Shown: one piece after another, positions 9,131-16,852 of the stretch
How the letters are laid out: each line of letters opens with the position of its first letter
Numbering within the stretch: position 1 is the stretch's first letter
NCBI RefSeq assembly: GCF_014648415.1
Contig: NZ_BMRB01000002.1
Location: 393,260 to 457,259, forward strand
Direction: 5' to 3'
DNA: 64,000 nucleotides
Source of the DNA: Actinokineospora fastidiosa
GTDB lineage: Bacteria > Actinomycetota > Actinomycetes > Mycobacteriales > Pseudonocardiaceae
Position numbers and translations under genes: made by a program
Notes under the pieces: generated by a model
The model's input: the letters and a program-made list of their open reading frames with translations, nothing else
Database searches by the model: none
Told to the model about the DNA's origin: nothing

Positions 9131-10150
9131 GTGCGCCACGCGCGACAGGCTCGTCTCCCCCTCCTGCTCACGGTCACCGCTCTCGCCCTGTCCGCGTGCG
9201 GCGGTCCGACCTCGGCAGGCGACCCGGCTCCCGGCCGCACGATCGAGAACTGCGGCCGGACCGTGTCCGTCGGCGAGCCGCCGAAGCGGGCGGTCGCGCT
9301 CAACCAGGGCAGCGCGGAGATCATGCTGGCCCTCGGCCTGGCCGACCGGATGGTCGGCACCGCGACCTGGACCGACCCGGTGCTGCCCGAACTCGCCGAG
9401 GCCAACGCGAAGGTCCCGCGCCTCGCGGAGAACAAGCCCTCGCTGGAACGGGTGTTGGAGGTCGAGCCGGACTTCGTGGCCGCGTCCTTCGAGTCCGTCC
9501 TCGCCGTCGGCGGCGTCGCCACCCGGGACCGGTTCGCGGAACTGGGCGTGGCCACCTACGTGTCCCCCACCGACTGCGGGACCAAGGACAACAGCGGCGA
9601 CGGCGACGGCGCCCGCTCGGCCCCGCTCACCATGGACGACGTCTACCGCGAGATCCGCGACCTCGCGACGATCTTCGCCGTGGAGGCGCGCGGGGAGGAG
9701 CTGATCGCGGGCCTCCAGCGGCGCATGGCGGCCGCGGCCGAGGGCGTGGACGCCGCGGGCGTCACCGTCCTGTACTGGTTCGCCAACTCCGAGTCGCCCT
9801 ACCTGGCCGGGTGCTGCGGCGCCCCCGGCGTGATCACCCGGGCGCTCGGGCTGCGCAACGCCTTCGACGACACCCGCGCCGAGTGGCCGCAGATCAACTG
9901 GGAGACCGTCGCCGAGCGCGATCCCGCCGTGCTGGTCATCGGCGACCTCACCCGGCGTTCGCAGACCGCGGAGACCGCCGAGGCGAAGATCGCGTTCCTC
10001 GAGTCGCACCCCGTGACGTCCCGGATGACCGCCGTGCGGGAGAAGCGGTACGTGCCGCTGAACGGGCAGTCGATGAACCCCACGATGCGCACCGTCGACG
10101 GCGTGGAGCGCGTCGCCGAGGCGCTGCGGCGGTTCGGACCGCTCGGGTGA
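9131..10150 (+). CDS. btuF: ABC transporter substrate-binding lipoprotein (BtuF-like)
   Basis: A 339-residue lipoprotein with a signal peptide ending in the lipobox LSAC (Cys23), followed by a periplasmic-binding fold of the FecB/BtuF class (PKRAVALNQGSAEIMLALGL, then LLPELAEAN-type segments and VEPDFVAASFES). The GTG start follows GAAGGA. As first gene behind a cobalamin riboswitch, and coupled to a BtuC-like permease and BtuD-like ATPase, it most likely captures cobalamin or a corrinoid such as cobinamide. The class also binds iron siderophores, so the substrate call rests on the riboswitch. Confidence 0.87.
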   Translation: MRHARQARLPLLLTVTALALSACGGPTSAGDPAPGRTIENCGRTVSVGEPPKRAVALNQGSAEIMLALGLADRMVGTATWTDPVLPELAEANAKVPRLAENKPSLERVLEVEPDFVAASFESVLAVGGVATRDRFAELGVATYVSPTDCGTKDNSGDGDGARSAPLTMDDVYREIRDLATIFAVEARGEELIAGLQRRMAAAAEGVDAAGVTVLYWFANSESPYLAGCCGAPGVITRALGLRNAFDDTRAEWPQINWETVAERDPAVLVIGDLTRRSQTAETAEAKIAFLESHPVTSRMTAVREKRYVPLNGQSMNPTMRTVDGVERVAEALRRFGPLG

Positions 10151-11175
10151 GCGCGGTTCCGACCCGCCTGCGGACCGTTCCCTGGTACGCGGCGGGCCTC
10201 GGCCTGCTGGCGGCCTCGGTGGCGGCCGCCATCACCATCGGGCCCGCGTCCATCGGCGTCGGCGAGGTGTGGCGCACGGTGTGGGCGCACCTGCGCGGCA
10301 GCGAGCCGGTGCTCACCCCGATCCGCGACGGCATCATCTGGCACCTGCGGCTGCCGAGGACGCTGCTGGCCGCGGTGTGCGGGGCGGGGCTGGCGGTCTG
10401 CGGGGTGGTGCTGCAGTCGCTGCTGCGCAATCCGCTGGCCGACCCGTTCGTGCTCGGCGTGTCCTCCGGCGCGTCCACGGGCGCGGTGCTCGTGGTGGTG
10501 CTCGGCGTCGGCGGCGGCGCGCTGAGCCTGTCGGCCGGGGCGTTCGCGGGCGCGGTCGCGGCGTTCGCGCTCGTGCTGGCGCTGAGCCGCCTGCTGGGCG
10601 GGCAACTGGACCGCGTGGTGCTGTGCGGGGTCGCGGCGATGCAGCTGTTCTCCGCGCTCACCTCGTTCATCGTGCTGACCGCCGCCGACGCCGAGACCAC
10701 CAAGGGCGTGCTGTTCTGGCTGCTCGGCTCGCTGGCCAGCGCGTCGTGGACCGAGGTCGCCGTCGCCGCCGGGGTGCTGGTGGCGGTGTTGGCGGTCTGC
10801 CTTGCGCACAGCCGCGCCCTCGACGCCTTCGCCTTCGGCGAGGACGCCGCCGCCGCGCTCGGCGTGGACGTGGCCCGCACCCGCATGGTCCTGCTGTGCG
10901 CGACCGCGCTGCTCACCGCCGTGCTGGTCAGCTCGACCGGCGCCATCGGATTCGTCGGGCTGGTCCTGCCGCACGCCGCCCGCGCCGTCGTCGGCGCGGG
11001 CCACCCCCGGCTGCTGCCCGCCGCCGCGCTGGCCGGGGCGGTGTTCCTGGTCTGGGTCGACACGGCCGCCCGGTCCGTCATCGATCCGCAGGAGGTGCCG
11101 GTCGGCGTGCTCACCTCGCTGATCGGCGTCCCCGCCTTCGTCGTCATCCTGCACCGCACCCGGACGCGCCGATGA
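10147..11175 (+). CDS. btuC: ABC transporter permease, BtuC/FecCD family
   Basis: A 342-residue integral membrane protein with about ten hydrophobic segments. Family motifs include LRLPRTLLAAVCGAGLAVCG near residue 70, the segment NPLADPFVLGVSSGA, and GFVGLVLPHAAR in the ATPase-coupling loop. GTG at 10147 overlaps the preceding stop (GTGA) and its own stop overlaps the ATPase ATG. It forms the membrane channel of the riboswitch-controlled importer. Confidence 0.9.
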   Translation: MSAVPTRLRTVPWYAAGLGLLAASVAAAITIGPASIGVGEVWRTVWAHLRGSEPVLTPIRDGIIWHLRLPRTLLAAVCGAGLAVCGVVLQSLLRNPLADPFVLGVSSGASTGAVLVVVLGVGGGALSLSAGAFAGAVAAFALVLALSRLLGGQLDRVVLCGVAAMQLFSALTSFIVLTAADAETTKGVLFWLLGSLASASWTEVAVAAGVLVAVLAVCLAHSRALDAFAFGEDAAAALGVDVARTRMVLLCATALLTAVLVSSTGAIGFVGLVLPHAARAVVGAGHPRLLPAAALAGAVFLVWVDTAARSVIDPQEVPVGVLTSLIGVPAFVVILHRTRTRR

Positions 11176-11972
11176 CGCTGGCCGCCGACCGCGTCACCCG
11201 CGCCGCGGGCGGGCACCTGCTGCTCGACGGCGTGACCGTGGCCTGCGCCCCGGGCACGACCCTCGGCCTGCTCGGCCCCAACGGCGCGGGCAAGTCGACG
11301 CTGCTGCGCCTGCTGGCCGGACTCCTCGCCCCGGACACCGGCGTGGTCACCCTCGACGGTGACCCGCTGCCCGGCCTGCCCCGCCGCGCCATCGCCCGCC
11401 GTGTCGCCGTGGTGGAGCAGCAGGCCGACACCCAGGTCGACCTGACCGTCCTCGACGTCGTCCGCCTGGGCCGCACCCCGCACCGCGGCACGTGGTCCGC
11501 GGAGTCCGAAGAGGACCGGACGGCGGTGCGGGAGGCGCTGGCGGCCACCGGTCTCACCGACCGGGCGGACCAGTCCTGGCACACCCTCTCGGGCGGCGAG
11601 CGCCAACGCGTGCACCTGGCCCGCGCCCTCGCCCAGCGCCCCAGGGAACTCCTCCTCGACGAGCCGACCAACCACCTCGACATCGCCCACCAACTCGACC
11701 TGCTCGCCCTCGTCGCCGCCCTGCCGATCACCACGGTCGTCGCGCTGCACGACCTCAACCTGGCCGCGATGTTCTGCGACCACCTCGTCGTCCTCCGCGG
11801 CGGCCGCGTGGTCATCTCGGGCCCACCCGCCGACGTCCTCACCGAGCCCCTGATCGCCGACGTCTACGGCGTCCGCGCCCACATCACCCACCACGAGGGA
11901 ACACCCCACGTCCGATTCCTTACCGCACAAGGTGACCAGGCAGTCGGCAAGAGCTCCACGAGGACAGCGTGA
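11172..11972 (+). CDS. btuD: ABC transporter ATPase, BtuD/FecE family
   Basis: A 266-residue ATPase with Walker A GPNGAGKST, Q loop VVEQQAD, signature LSGGERQRVHLARAL, Walker B ELLLDEPTNHLD and switch histidine in VVALHDLNL. It energises the BtuC-like permease. The ATG overlaps the permease stop (ATGA), so all three importer genes form one translationally coupled operon ending at the stem-loop just downstream. Confidence 0.9.
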   Translation: MTLAADRVTRAAGGHLLLDGVTVACAPGTTLGLLGPNGAGKSTLLRLLAGLLAPDTGVVTLDGDPLPGLPRRAIARRVAVVEQQADTQVDLTVLDVVRLGRTPHRGTWSAESEEDRTAVREALAATGLTDRADQSWHTLSGGERQRVHLARALAQRPRELLLDEPTNHLDIAHQLDLLALVAALPITTVVALHDLNLAAMFCDHLVVLRGGRVVISGPPADVLTEPLIADVYGVRAHITHHEGTPHVRFLTAQGDQAVGKSSTRTA

Positions 11973-11987
11973 CAGGCCGCGGTGGTC

Positions 11988-12030
11988 GGGAGGTGGGGGC
12001 CGTCAGGGGGAGTATCGGCCCCCACCTCCC
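11988..12030. terminator. 14-bp bidirectional terminator stem
   Basis: GGGAGGTGGGGGCC (11988-12001) pairs perfectly with GGCCCCCACCTCCC (12017-12030) across a 15-nt loop. It sits 16 nt after the importer operon on the plus strand and 5 nt after the small gene stop on the minus strand. There is no U tract, as is common in actinomycetes. Confidence 0.75.
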
Positions 12031-12034
12031 GTAT

Positions 12035-12148
12035 TCAGCGCGCCGACCGGTGTTGGGAGGCGGAGTCGGCGCACGTGGTGAGGACGGCCCTGGCGCCGCC
12101 GGACACGGTGGTCAGGGCAGCCAGGAGCCCGCGCCGGTGCTCGGACAT
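12035..12148 (-). CDS. Small protein (37 aa), unknown
   Basis: ATG at 12148 follows AAGGAG with a 5-nt spacer, an ideal ribosome binding site. The peptide begins MSEHRRGLLAALTTVSGG and contains a single cysteine; all but about two codons end in G or C, like neighbouring real genes. It starts 86 bp after the stop of the M11-like protease on the same strand and stops 5 nt before a strong terminator, so it is probably the last gene of that transcript. No function is recognised. Confidence 0.5.
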   Translation of the reverse strand: MSEHRRGLLAALTTVSGGARAVLTTCADSASQHRSAR

Positions 12149-12234
12149 GGCTGCTCCTTCGGGACAGGGCGCCGAACCGCCTCGCGTCGAAGCGGTGGCC
12201 GGGAACGCTCGCAAGGATCGCGAGCCGCCGTCGT

Positions 12235-13674
12235 CTAGGCGCTGCGCGTCCAGGTCTGGCCGGTCGTGCCCGCGCAGGTGGCGAGGACGAGTCGGGTCCC
12301 GTTGACGCCGCTGCCCGCGTCGACGCACTTGCCCGACGCGGCGTTGCGCAGCGTGTTGTTCGTGGAGGTCCAGCGTTGGTTGGCGCCGCCGTGGCAGTCC
12401 CAGACGATGACGCGCGTCCCGTCGGCAGTGCCGCCCGCCTCGGCGTCGAGGCACTTGCCCAGGGAGCGCAGGGTGCCGTCGCCCGGATCCGCCCACTGCT
12501 GGTTGCTTCCGCCGTGGCAGCTCCAGACGACCGCCGGGGTGCCGTTCGCGGTGGCGGCGCCCTCGATGTCGAGGCAGCCGCCCGCTCCCCCGACGAAGCG
12601 GTAGGGCGTGGTGATCCGCACGGTCGCGCTGGTGGCGGTGGCCGACAGGGTCTCGATGGTCACGCCGCTGGTGGCGTCGGTGATCCGGGCGCCGACGTCG
12701 AGGTCGGTGTCGGTGGACCCGCTCGTGCCTGCGGACGGGTCGACGAGCGTGGAGACGCGGTAGGCGCCTTCCTTGGTCAGGTGCAGTTGCACGCCCTCGC
12801 CCACGCCGGTGTCGATGGTGGTGGCGTTCTTGCGATAGGCGACCGTGATCCGGTCTCCGGTGGTGTTGCGCGGGATCTCCAGGACCCGCGTACCAGTCAC
12901 CGAAGCGGGCGCATGCAGTGGCGTGAGCGTGTAGGTACCCGATGAGGGCGCGACGACGCGCTGGGACGTCGGAAGCCACCCCGCGTGGATCAGCTCGGGC
13001 GCGGCGAGGCCGCTCTGGTACCCGCCGCCGCCCATCGGGGACGAACCGCGATAGCCCGCCTCGGCGCAGCCGGACAGCGTGCCCGGTGTGCAGGTCACCG
13101 AGGCGAGGTGCGCGAAGCCGAAGTTGTGGCCCAGTTCGTGGACGACACCGCTGGGATTGCCGTGCGCGTCCGGCATCCAGGTCGTGCTGCCGGGCATCTG
13201 CCCGAGCCCGCCCCAGTCGCACTGGGCGAGCCGGTTGGGGAACCAGATGGCGAGCGACTGGTACCCGCTGATCCCGCGGGCGGCCAGGGCCTCGCGGGTC
13301 TTGGTGTTCATCGCGCCGGAGTCGCAGGCCGCGGGCATGCTGATCGTCCACGGTCCCAGCACCTCGGGCTGACCGGCCAGCGGCGTGAACCGCACGGCGC
13401 CGTCGCTGGCCTCCTCGTAGTAGCGCGACAGCGACTGCCCTGTGCCGAAGTACATGTCCCGGACCTTCGTCCGGAAGGTGGTCGAGGAATCGATCGTGTC
13501 GTTGGTGAAGTTGACCAGCACCACCGCGATCGGCCTGGTCGCCGAGGCCGACGGGGACTCCGCTGCGGTGACACCGGCCGACACGGTCGTGTTTGAGGTG
13601 AGCAGGAGGGTGCTGAGGGCTAGTGCGGCACCTATCGCCAACCGGGCGGGCAGCTTGAGCACGTTCGGGTTCAT
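12235..13674 (-). CDS. Secreted zinc metalloprotease with ricin B-type lectin domain
   Basis: A 479-residue protein. The signal peptide covers about residues 1-45. The catalytic motif VVHELGHNFGFAH (HExxHxxxxxH) puts it in a gametolysin-like M11/metzincin group. The C-terminus is a ricin-type beta-trefoil (CBM13-like) with repeated GKCLDAEAGGTADGT and NQRWT/NQQWA elements, which should bind sugar polymers. ATG 13674 was chosen because the signal peptide follows it directly and AGGA lies upstream. It is probably secreted to degrade glycoprotein or cell-wall-associated protein. Confidence 0.87.
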   Translation of the reverse strand: MNPNVLKLPARLAIGAALALSTLLLTSNTTVSAGVTAAESPSASATRPIAVVLVNFTNDTIDSSTTFRTKVRDMYFGTGQSLSRYYEEASDGAVRFTPLAGQPEVLGPWTISMPAACDSGAMNTKTREALAARGISGYQSLAIWFPNRLAQCDWGGLGQMPGSTTWMPDAHGNPSGVVHELGHNFGFAHLASVTCTPGTLSGCAEAGYRGSSPMGGGGYQSGLAAPELIHAGWLPTSQRVVAPSSGTYTLTPLHAPASVTGTRVLEIPRNTTGDRITVAYRKNATTIDTGVGEGVQLHLTKEGAYRVSTLVDPSAGTSGSTDTDLDVGARITDATSGVTIETLSATATSATVRITTPYRFVGGAGGCLDIEGAATANGTPAVVWSCHGGSNQQWADPGDGTLRSLGKCLDAEAGGTADGTRVIVWDCHGGANQRWTSTNNTLRNAASGKCVDAGSGVNGTRLVLATCAGTTGQTWTRSA

Positions 13675-13744
13675 GGGCGTCCGCTTCCTATCGCAGGGTG
13701 CTTCCCCGTTGAGGGGAGGAACGGGACCGGGACACAGCCGCACA

Positions 13745-13774
13745 ACAGTGCAGCCCATGAACATCTTCTGTCAA
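13745..13774 (-). promoter_or_regulatory. Vegetative-type promoter of the metalloprotease gene
   Basis: On the minus strand a perfect TTGACA (-35, 13769-13774) is followed after 18 nt by CACTGT (-10, 13745-13750), in an unusually AT-rich patch. It lies 70 bp before the metalloprotease ATG. Confidence 0.5.
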
Positions 13775-13873
13775 GAGTTGATTGAACCGTCCATATTTCA
13801 TGCAGTATCGAACAATGACGAAGGGTGTGCTTAGGCGCCTCTTACGATCGTGGGCCGGTCGATGCGCAGGAGT

Positions 13874-13893
13874 GCCTGCCGCAGTGGGCAGGC
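13874..13893 (-). terminator. Short stem-loop after the sigma factor gene
   Basis: GCCTGCC (13874-13880) pairs with GGCAGGC (13887-13893) across a 6-nt loop, immediately after the sigma factor stop codon on the minus strand. A modest 7-bp GC stem without a U tract. Confidence 0.4.
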
Positions 13894-13898
13894 CGGGT

Positions 13899-15170
13899 TC
13901 AGCGGTGGGCCGGTGGGTCGAGGTGGTCGGCCTTGGCGTGGAGGTAGCGCTGCTCGACCTGGTTGACGGTGAGGGTTGCGGCCTCGCGGTAGAGGGCGGC
14001 CGCGGCGGGAGCGTCACCGGTCATCTGGAGCAGATGGGCGCGGACGGCGCGTTCCCGTTGGCTCGTCAGCGGATCCTGGTCGAGGTGGTGGCGTCGGTTG
14101 AGGTCGTCGAGCAGCGCCAGCGCCCGGTTGGGCCCGTAGGCTTTGGCCACGGCGACGACCCGACTGAGGCGGACCGGCGCGGTGGGGGCGAGCCGTTCGA
14201 GCCACAGGTAGAGCGCCGCGATCTGGGGCCAGTCGGTCTGCTCCGGCGATGCGGCGGCGGCGTGCACGGCGGCGATCGCGGCCTGCAGCTGGTACGGCCC
14301 GACCTCGCCGCGGTGCCAGACGCTGTCGATCAGCGCGGTTCCCTCGCCGATGAGCTGCGCGTCCCACCGCGTCCGGTCCTGGTCCTCCAGCGGCACCAGT
14401 TCGCCGTCGTCGCCCGTGCGGGCGGGCTGCCGCGACTCGGTGAGCAGCATGAGCGCCAGCAGGCCGGTCACCTCGGCGGTCATCGGGTCGTCGGGAGGCA
14501 GGGTGTCGCGGAGCATGCGGGTGAGCCGGATCGCCTCGTGCGTCAGGTCGACGCGGGTGAGCTCGTCGCCGGACGAGGTCGTGTAGCCCTCGTTGAAGAT
14601 CAGGTACAACACCTGCGTGACGGCGGCCATCCGGCTGGCCCGATCGGCGTCGGAGGGCGGGGTGAAGCGCGCGCCCGCGCGAGCGAGTTGCTGTTTGGCA
14701 CGGCTGATGCGCGTGCCCATGGTGTTCTCGGTGGCGCCGTAGGCGTGGGCGATCTCGGCGGTGGACAGGCCGCCGACCGCGCGCAGGGTGAGCGCCACCT
14801 GGGAGGTGGTGGACAGCGCGGGGTGGCAGCACAGCAACAGCAGGGTGAGGCTGTCGTCGGTCGCCGGTGGTGGGCCCGCCAGGCGAGCCGGTTCGTGCAT
14901 GGCGACCTCGGCGAGGCCCGCTTCCTGTTCGCGCCTGCGGCGGGCCTGCTCGGAGCGGAGCAGGTCGACCATCTTGCGGTAGCCGATGCGGATCAGCCAG
15001 CCGCGCGGGTTCTCCGGCACCCCGTCGACGGGCCACGCGCGGCTCGCGACGAGCAACGCCTCCTGCACCGCGTCCTCGGCGATGTCGAACTGGCCGAACC
15101 GCCGCACCAGCGCGCCGAGCACCTGCGGCGCCTCGGCGCGCAGCAGGTGCTCGACGATCGCGCCGCTCAC
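13899..15170 (-). CDS. ECF42-type RNA polymerase sigma factor with C-terminal extension
   Basis: A 423-residue protein. Sigma region 2 (FGQFDIAEDAVQEALLVASR, PENPRGWLIRIGYRKMVDLL) and region 4 (LSTAEIAHAYGATENTMGTR) occupy the first 180 residues. The remaining 240 residues are the long helical, TPR-like extension typical of group ECF42 (LYLIFNEGYTTSSG). The GTG start overlaps the stop of the YCII/DGPF gene, its standard genomic partner. There is no anti-sigma gene; in this group the C-terminal extension is needed for activity. Two divergent promoters with one motif lie upstream of this unit. Confidence 0.9.
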   Translation of the reverse strand: MSGAIVEHLLRAEAPQVLGALVRRFGQFDIAEDAVQEALLVASRAWPVDGVPENPRGWLIRIGYRKMVDLLRSEQARRRREQEAGLAEVAMHEPARLAGPPPATDDSLTLLLLCCHPALSTTSQVALTLRAVGGLSTAEIAHAYGATENTMGTRISRAKQQLARAGARFTPPSDADRASRMAAVTQVLYLIFNEGYTTSSGDELTRVDLTHEAIRLTRMLRDTLPPDDPMTAEVTGLLALMLLTESRQPARTGDDGELVPLEDQDRTRWDAQLIGEGTALIDSVWHRGEVGPYQLQAAIAAVHAAAASPEQTDWPQIAALYLWLERLAPTAPVRLSRVVAVAKAYGPNRALALLDDLNRRHHLDQDPLTSQRERAVRAHLLQMTGDAPAAAALYREAATLTVNQVEQRYLHAKADHLDPPAHR

Positions 15171-15538
15171 GCCGCGAAGTCCTCGCCCATGATCGGGCGG
15201 ATCTCGACCGGCTCCCCCAGCGCGTCGACGATGCGCGCGACGATCTCGACGGCCCGTTCGTGGCTGGCGACGTCGATCACGGCGAAGCTGGCCAGGACCT
15301 CCTTCAGCTCGGCGAACGGCCCGTCGGTCGCGACCACGCCGTCGGCCGTCCTGCGGACCGTGGTGCTGACCGCGGGGTGCCCGAGGCCCTCGCTGGTGAC
15401 GAACTCGCCGGTCTCGACCAGTTCCCTCTCGAACTCCTGGTACACGGCGAACGCGGCCAGCGCCTCCTCCGACGGCGTGTCGGCGGTGCTGGCGTCCCAT
15501 GCGGCGGCCGGGGTGTAGCTGAGCAGCAGGTACTTCAC
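15167..15538 (-). CDS. YCII-related (DGPF) domain protein
   Basis: A 123-residue protein with the YCII fold; the motif ATDGPFAELKEVLASFAVID is diagnostic for DGPF proteins that accompany ECF41/ECF42 sigma factors. The GTG start (MKYLLLSY) follows GAGGAAGAGGG. Its stop overlaps the sigma factor GTG. The biochemical role is unknown; by genomic association it is a likely output or sensor component of the sigma unit. Confidence 0.88.
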   Translation of the reverse strand: MKYLLLSYTPAAAWDASTADTPSEEALAAFAVYQEFERELVETGEFVTSEGLGHPAVSTTVRRTADGVVATDGPFAELKEVLASFAVIDVASHERAVEIVARIVDALGEPVEIRPIMGEDFAA

Positions 15539-15582
15539 GGTGGTTCCCTCTTCCTCGATCGTGCTCGGCAACGGTACGGGGG

Positions 15583-16218
15583 TCAGGCGGTGTCCCGCAG
15601 GGACAGTGCGACAACGGTCGTCCAGGTGAACGCCACCAGGCCGTTCACCGCGACCTGGATGCTCATGAGTTCCGGCGACACGGGCAAAAGCAACACAAGC
15701 GCGGTCGCCGCGCTCAGCACCGCGGGCCGCGCCCGCCGCCCGCGGGCGTGCCGGACGGCCAGCACGACGGCAGCGGCGGCCAGCGCGGTGAACGCGGTTG
15801 CTGCCGCCGCTGAGTGCGCGATGCTGTGCCACGACATCTGGGCGACGGGTCCTTCGGGGATGCCGACGGGAAAGCCGTTCTCCGGGTCCATGGTGAACAG
15901 GCCCGAGGCGACAAGACCGGCACCGAAGACCCCGATGAAGATCGGCAGCACGCGCCTGCCGACCCCCTCGAGAAGCGTGCGCCGGGCACCCACGGCCAGC
16001 GCCAGCACGCCCAGACCCGCGAGCACGAAGGTCAGGACCTGCAGCCAGCCCAAGCCGCCGTTGGCGAGCTGGCTGAGCGGGTGCCGAGTGATGTCGAAGC
16101 CCTCCCGGGCGAGCATCTGGGTGATCGACGAGGCGAAGAAGACCGGCCCGGCGAGAGCGCCCGCGAGCAGCAGGCGCTCCGACGAACGACGGGTGCCGGG
16201 AACGACGGTTGTGGTCAT
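15583..16218 (-). CDS. DUF998 family membrane protein
   Basis: A 211-residue protein with about six hydrophobic segments and the DUF998 pattern ITRHPLSQLANGGLGWLQV after the first segment, plus SWHSIAHSAAAA. ATG at 16218 follows AAGGAGG with a 5-nt spacer. It is the first gene downstream of the minus-strand ECF42-like promoter and lies 44 bp before the YCII gene, so DUF998-YCII-sigma is probably one operon. Confidence 0.82.
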   Translation of the reverse strand: MTTTVVPGTRRSSERLLLAGALAGPVFFASSITQMLAREGFDITRHPLSQLANGGLGWLQVLTFVLAGLGVLALAVGARRTLLEGVGRRVLPIFIGVFGAGLVASGLFTMDPENGFPVGIPEGPVAQMSWHSIAHSAAAATAFTALAAAAVVLAVRHARGRRARPAVLSAATALVLLLPVSPELMSIQVAVNGLVAFTWTTVVALSLRDTA

Positions 16219-16246
16219 GGCTCCTCCTTGATGGGTGCTCGTCGCA

Positions 16247-16275
16247 ACCACGGAGCCGCGTCGCGGGTCTCGACA
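16247..16275 (-). promoter_or_regulatory. ECF42-like promoter, minus strand
   Basis: On the minus strand TGTCGA (16270-16275) is followed after exactly 17 nt by CGTGGT (16247-16252), 28 bp before the DUF998 ATG. TGTCGA in the -35 region and a CGA/TC-type -10 element are, as I recall, the signature of ECF42 promoters. The sister promoter on the plus strand has the same spacing. Confidence 0.65.
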
Positions 16276-16309
16276 CGTCTCGAACGTGACCTGAGTCACT
16301 AAGGACGGG

Positions 16310-16338
16310 TGTCGAGGCGGGGGTGGCGGCTTCGAGGT
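16310..16338 (+). promoter_or_regulatory. ECF42-like promoter, plus strand
   Basis: TGTCGA (16310-16315) is followed after 17 nt by CGAGGT (16333-16338), 33 bp before the ATG at 16372. It matches the minus-strand promoter at 16247-16275 in sequence and spacing, so both transcripts are likely read by the sigma factor encoded at 13899-15170. Confidence 0.65.
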
Positions 16339-16371
16339 ATCGGCACACAGCAAGCGACCGAGGAGGACGAG

Positions 16372-16800
16372 ATGTCCGAGACGACCATGCGGCCGAGCGC
16401 CGACCTGCAGGCCCTGGACCGACTGGTGGGCACGTGGGCGGTGACCGGCGGCGTCGAGGGGACCGTGCGGTACGAGTGGATGCCCGGCGGGTTCTTCCTG
16501 CTCCAGCACGTCGAGCTCACCCAGTTCGGCCAGCAGGTCACCGGCATGGAGGTGATCGGCAACCTGCGCCCGTTCGGCGAGCCCGTCGGCGAGGACGTGG
16601 TGTCCCGCTTCTACGACGCGACCGGCAACACCTTCGACTACGTCTACGAACTGGCCGACGACACCCTGACCATCTGGGGCGGCGCGAAGGGCGGCCCGGC
16701 CTACTACCGAGGCACGTTCAGCCCCGACGGCACCACGGTCACCGGCGAATGGGTCTACCCCGGCGGCGGCGGATACTCCTCCACCATGACCCGGGTCTGA
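16372..16800 (+). CDS. Small cytoplasmic DUF1579-like protein
   Basis: A 142-residue protein beginning MSETTMRPSADLQALDRLVG followed by TWAVTGGVEGTVRYEWMPGG and a series of beta strands ending GEWVYPGGGGYSSTMTRV. This resembles lipocalin-like DUF1579-type proteins of about 140-160 residues. ATG 16372 follows AGGAGG at 5 nt. It is transcribed divergently from the ECF42 operon and carries its own ECF42-like promoter, so it is a probable member of that regulon. Confidence 0.75.
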   Translation: MSETTMRPSADLQALDRLVGTWAVTGGVEGTVRYEWMPGGFFLLQHVELTQFGQQVTGMEVIGNLRPFGEPVGEDVVSRFYDATGNTFDYVYELADDTLTIWGGAKGGPAYYRGTFSPDGTTVTGEWVYPGGGGYSSTMTRV

Positions 16801-16813
16801 GCCCGCCCGCACC

Positions 16814-16849
16814 GGCTGGGAGCGGCGGTCCACACCACCGCTCCCAGCC
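16814..16849. terminator. 16-bp stem between convergent genes
   Basis: GGCTGGGAGCGGCGGT (16814-16829) pairs with ACCACCGCTCCCAGCC (16834-16849) with one mismatch and a 4-nt loop. It sits between the convergent genes ending at 16800 and 16853 and probably terminates both. Confidence 0.75.
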
Positions 16850-16852
16850 AGG

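Noticed and set aside
13782-15518. 578-codon plus-strand frame opposite the ECF42 gene
   Set aside because: The opposite strand encodes a sigma factor with all expected motifs.
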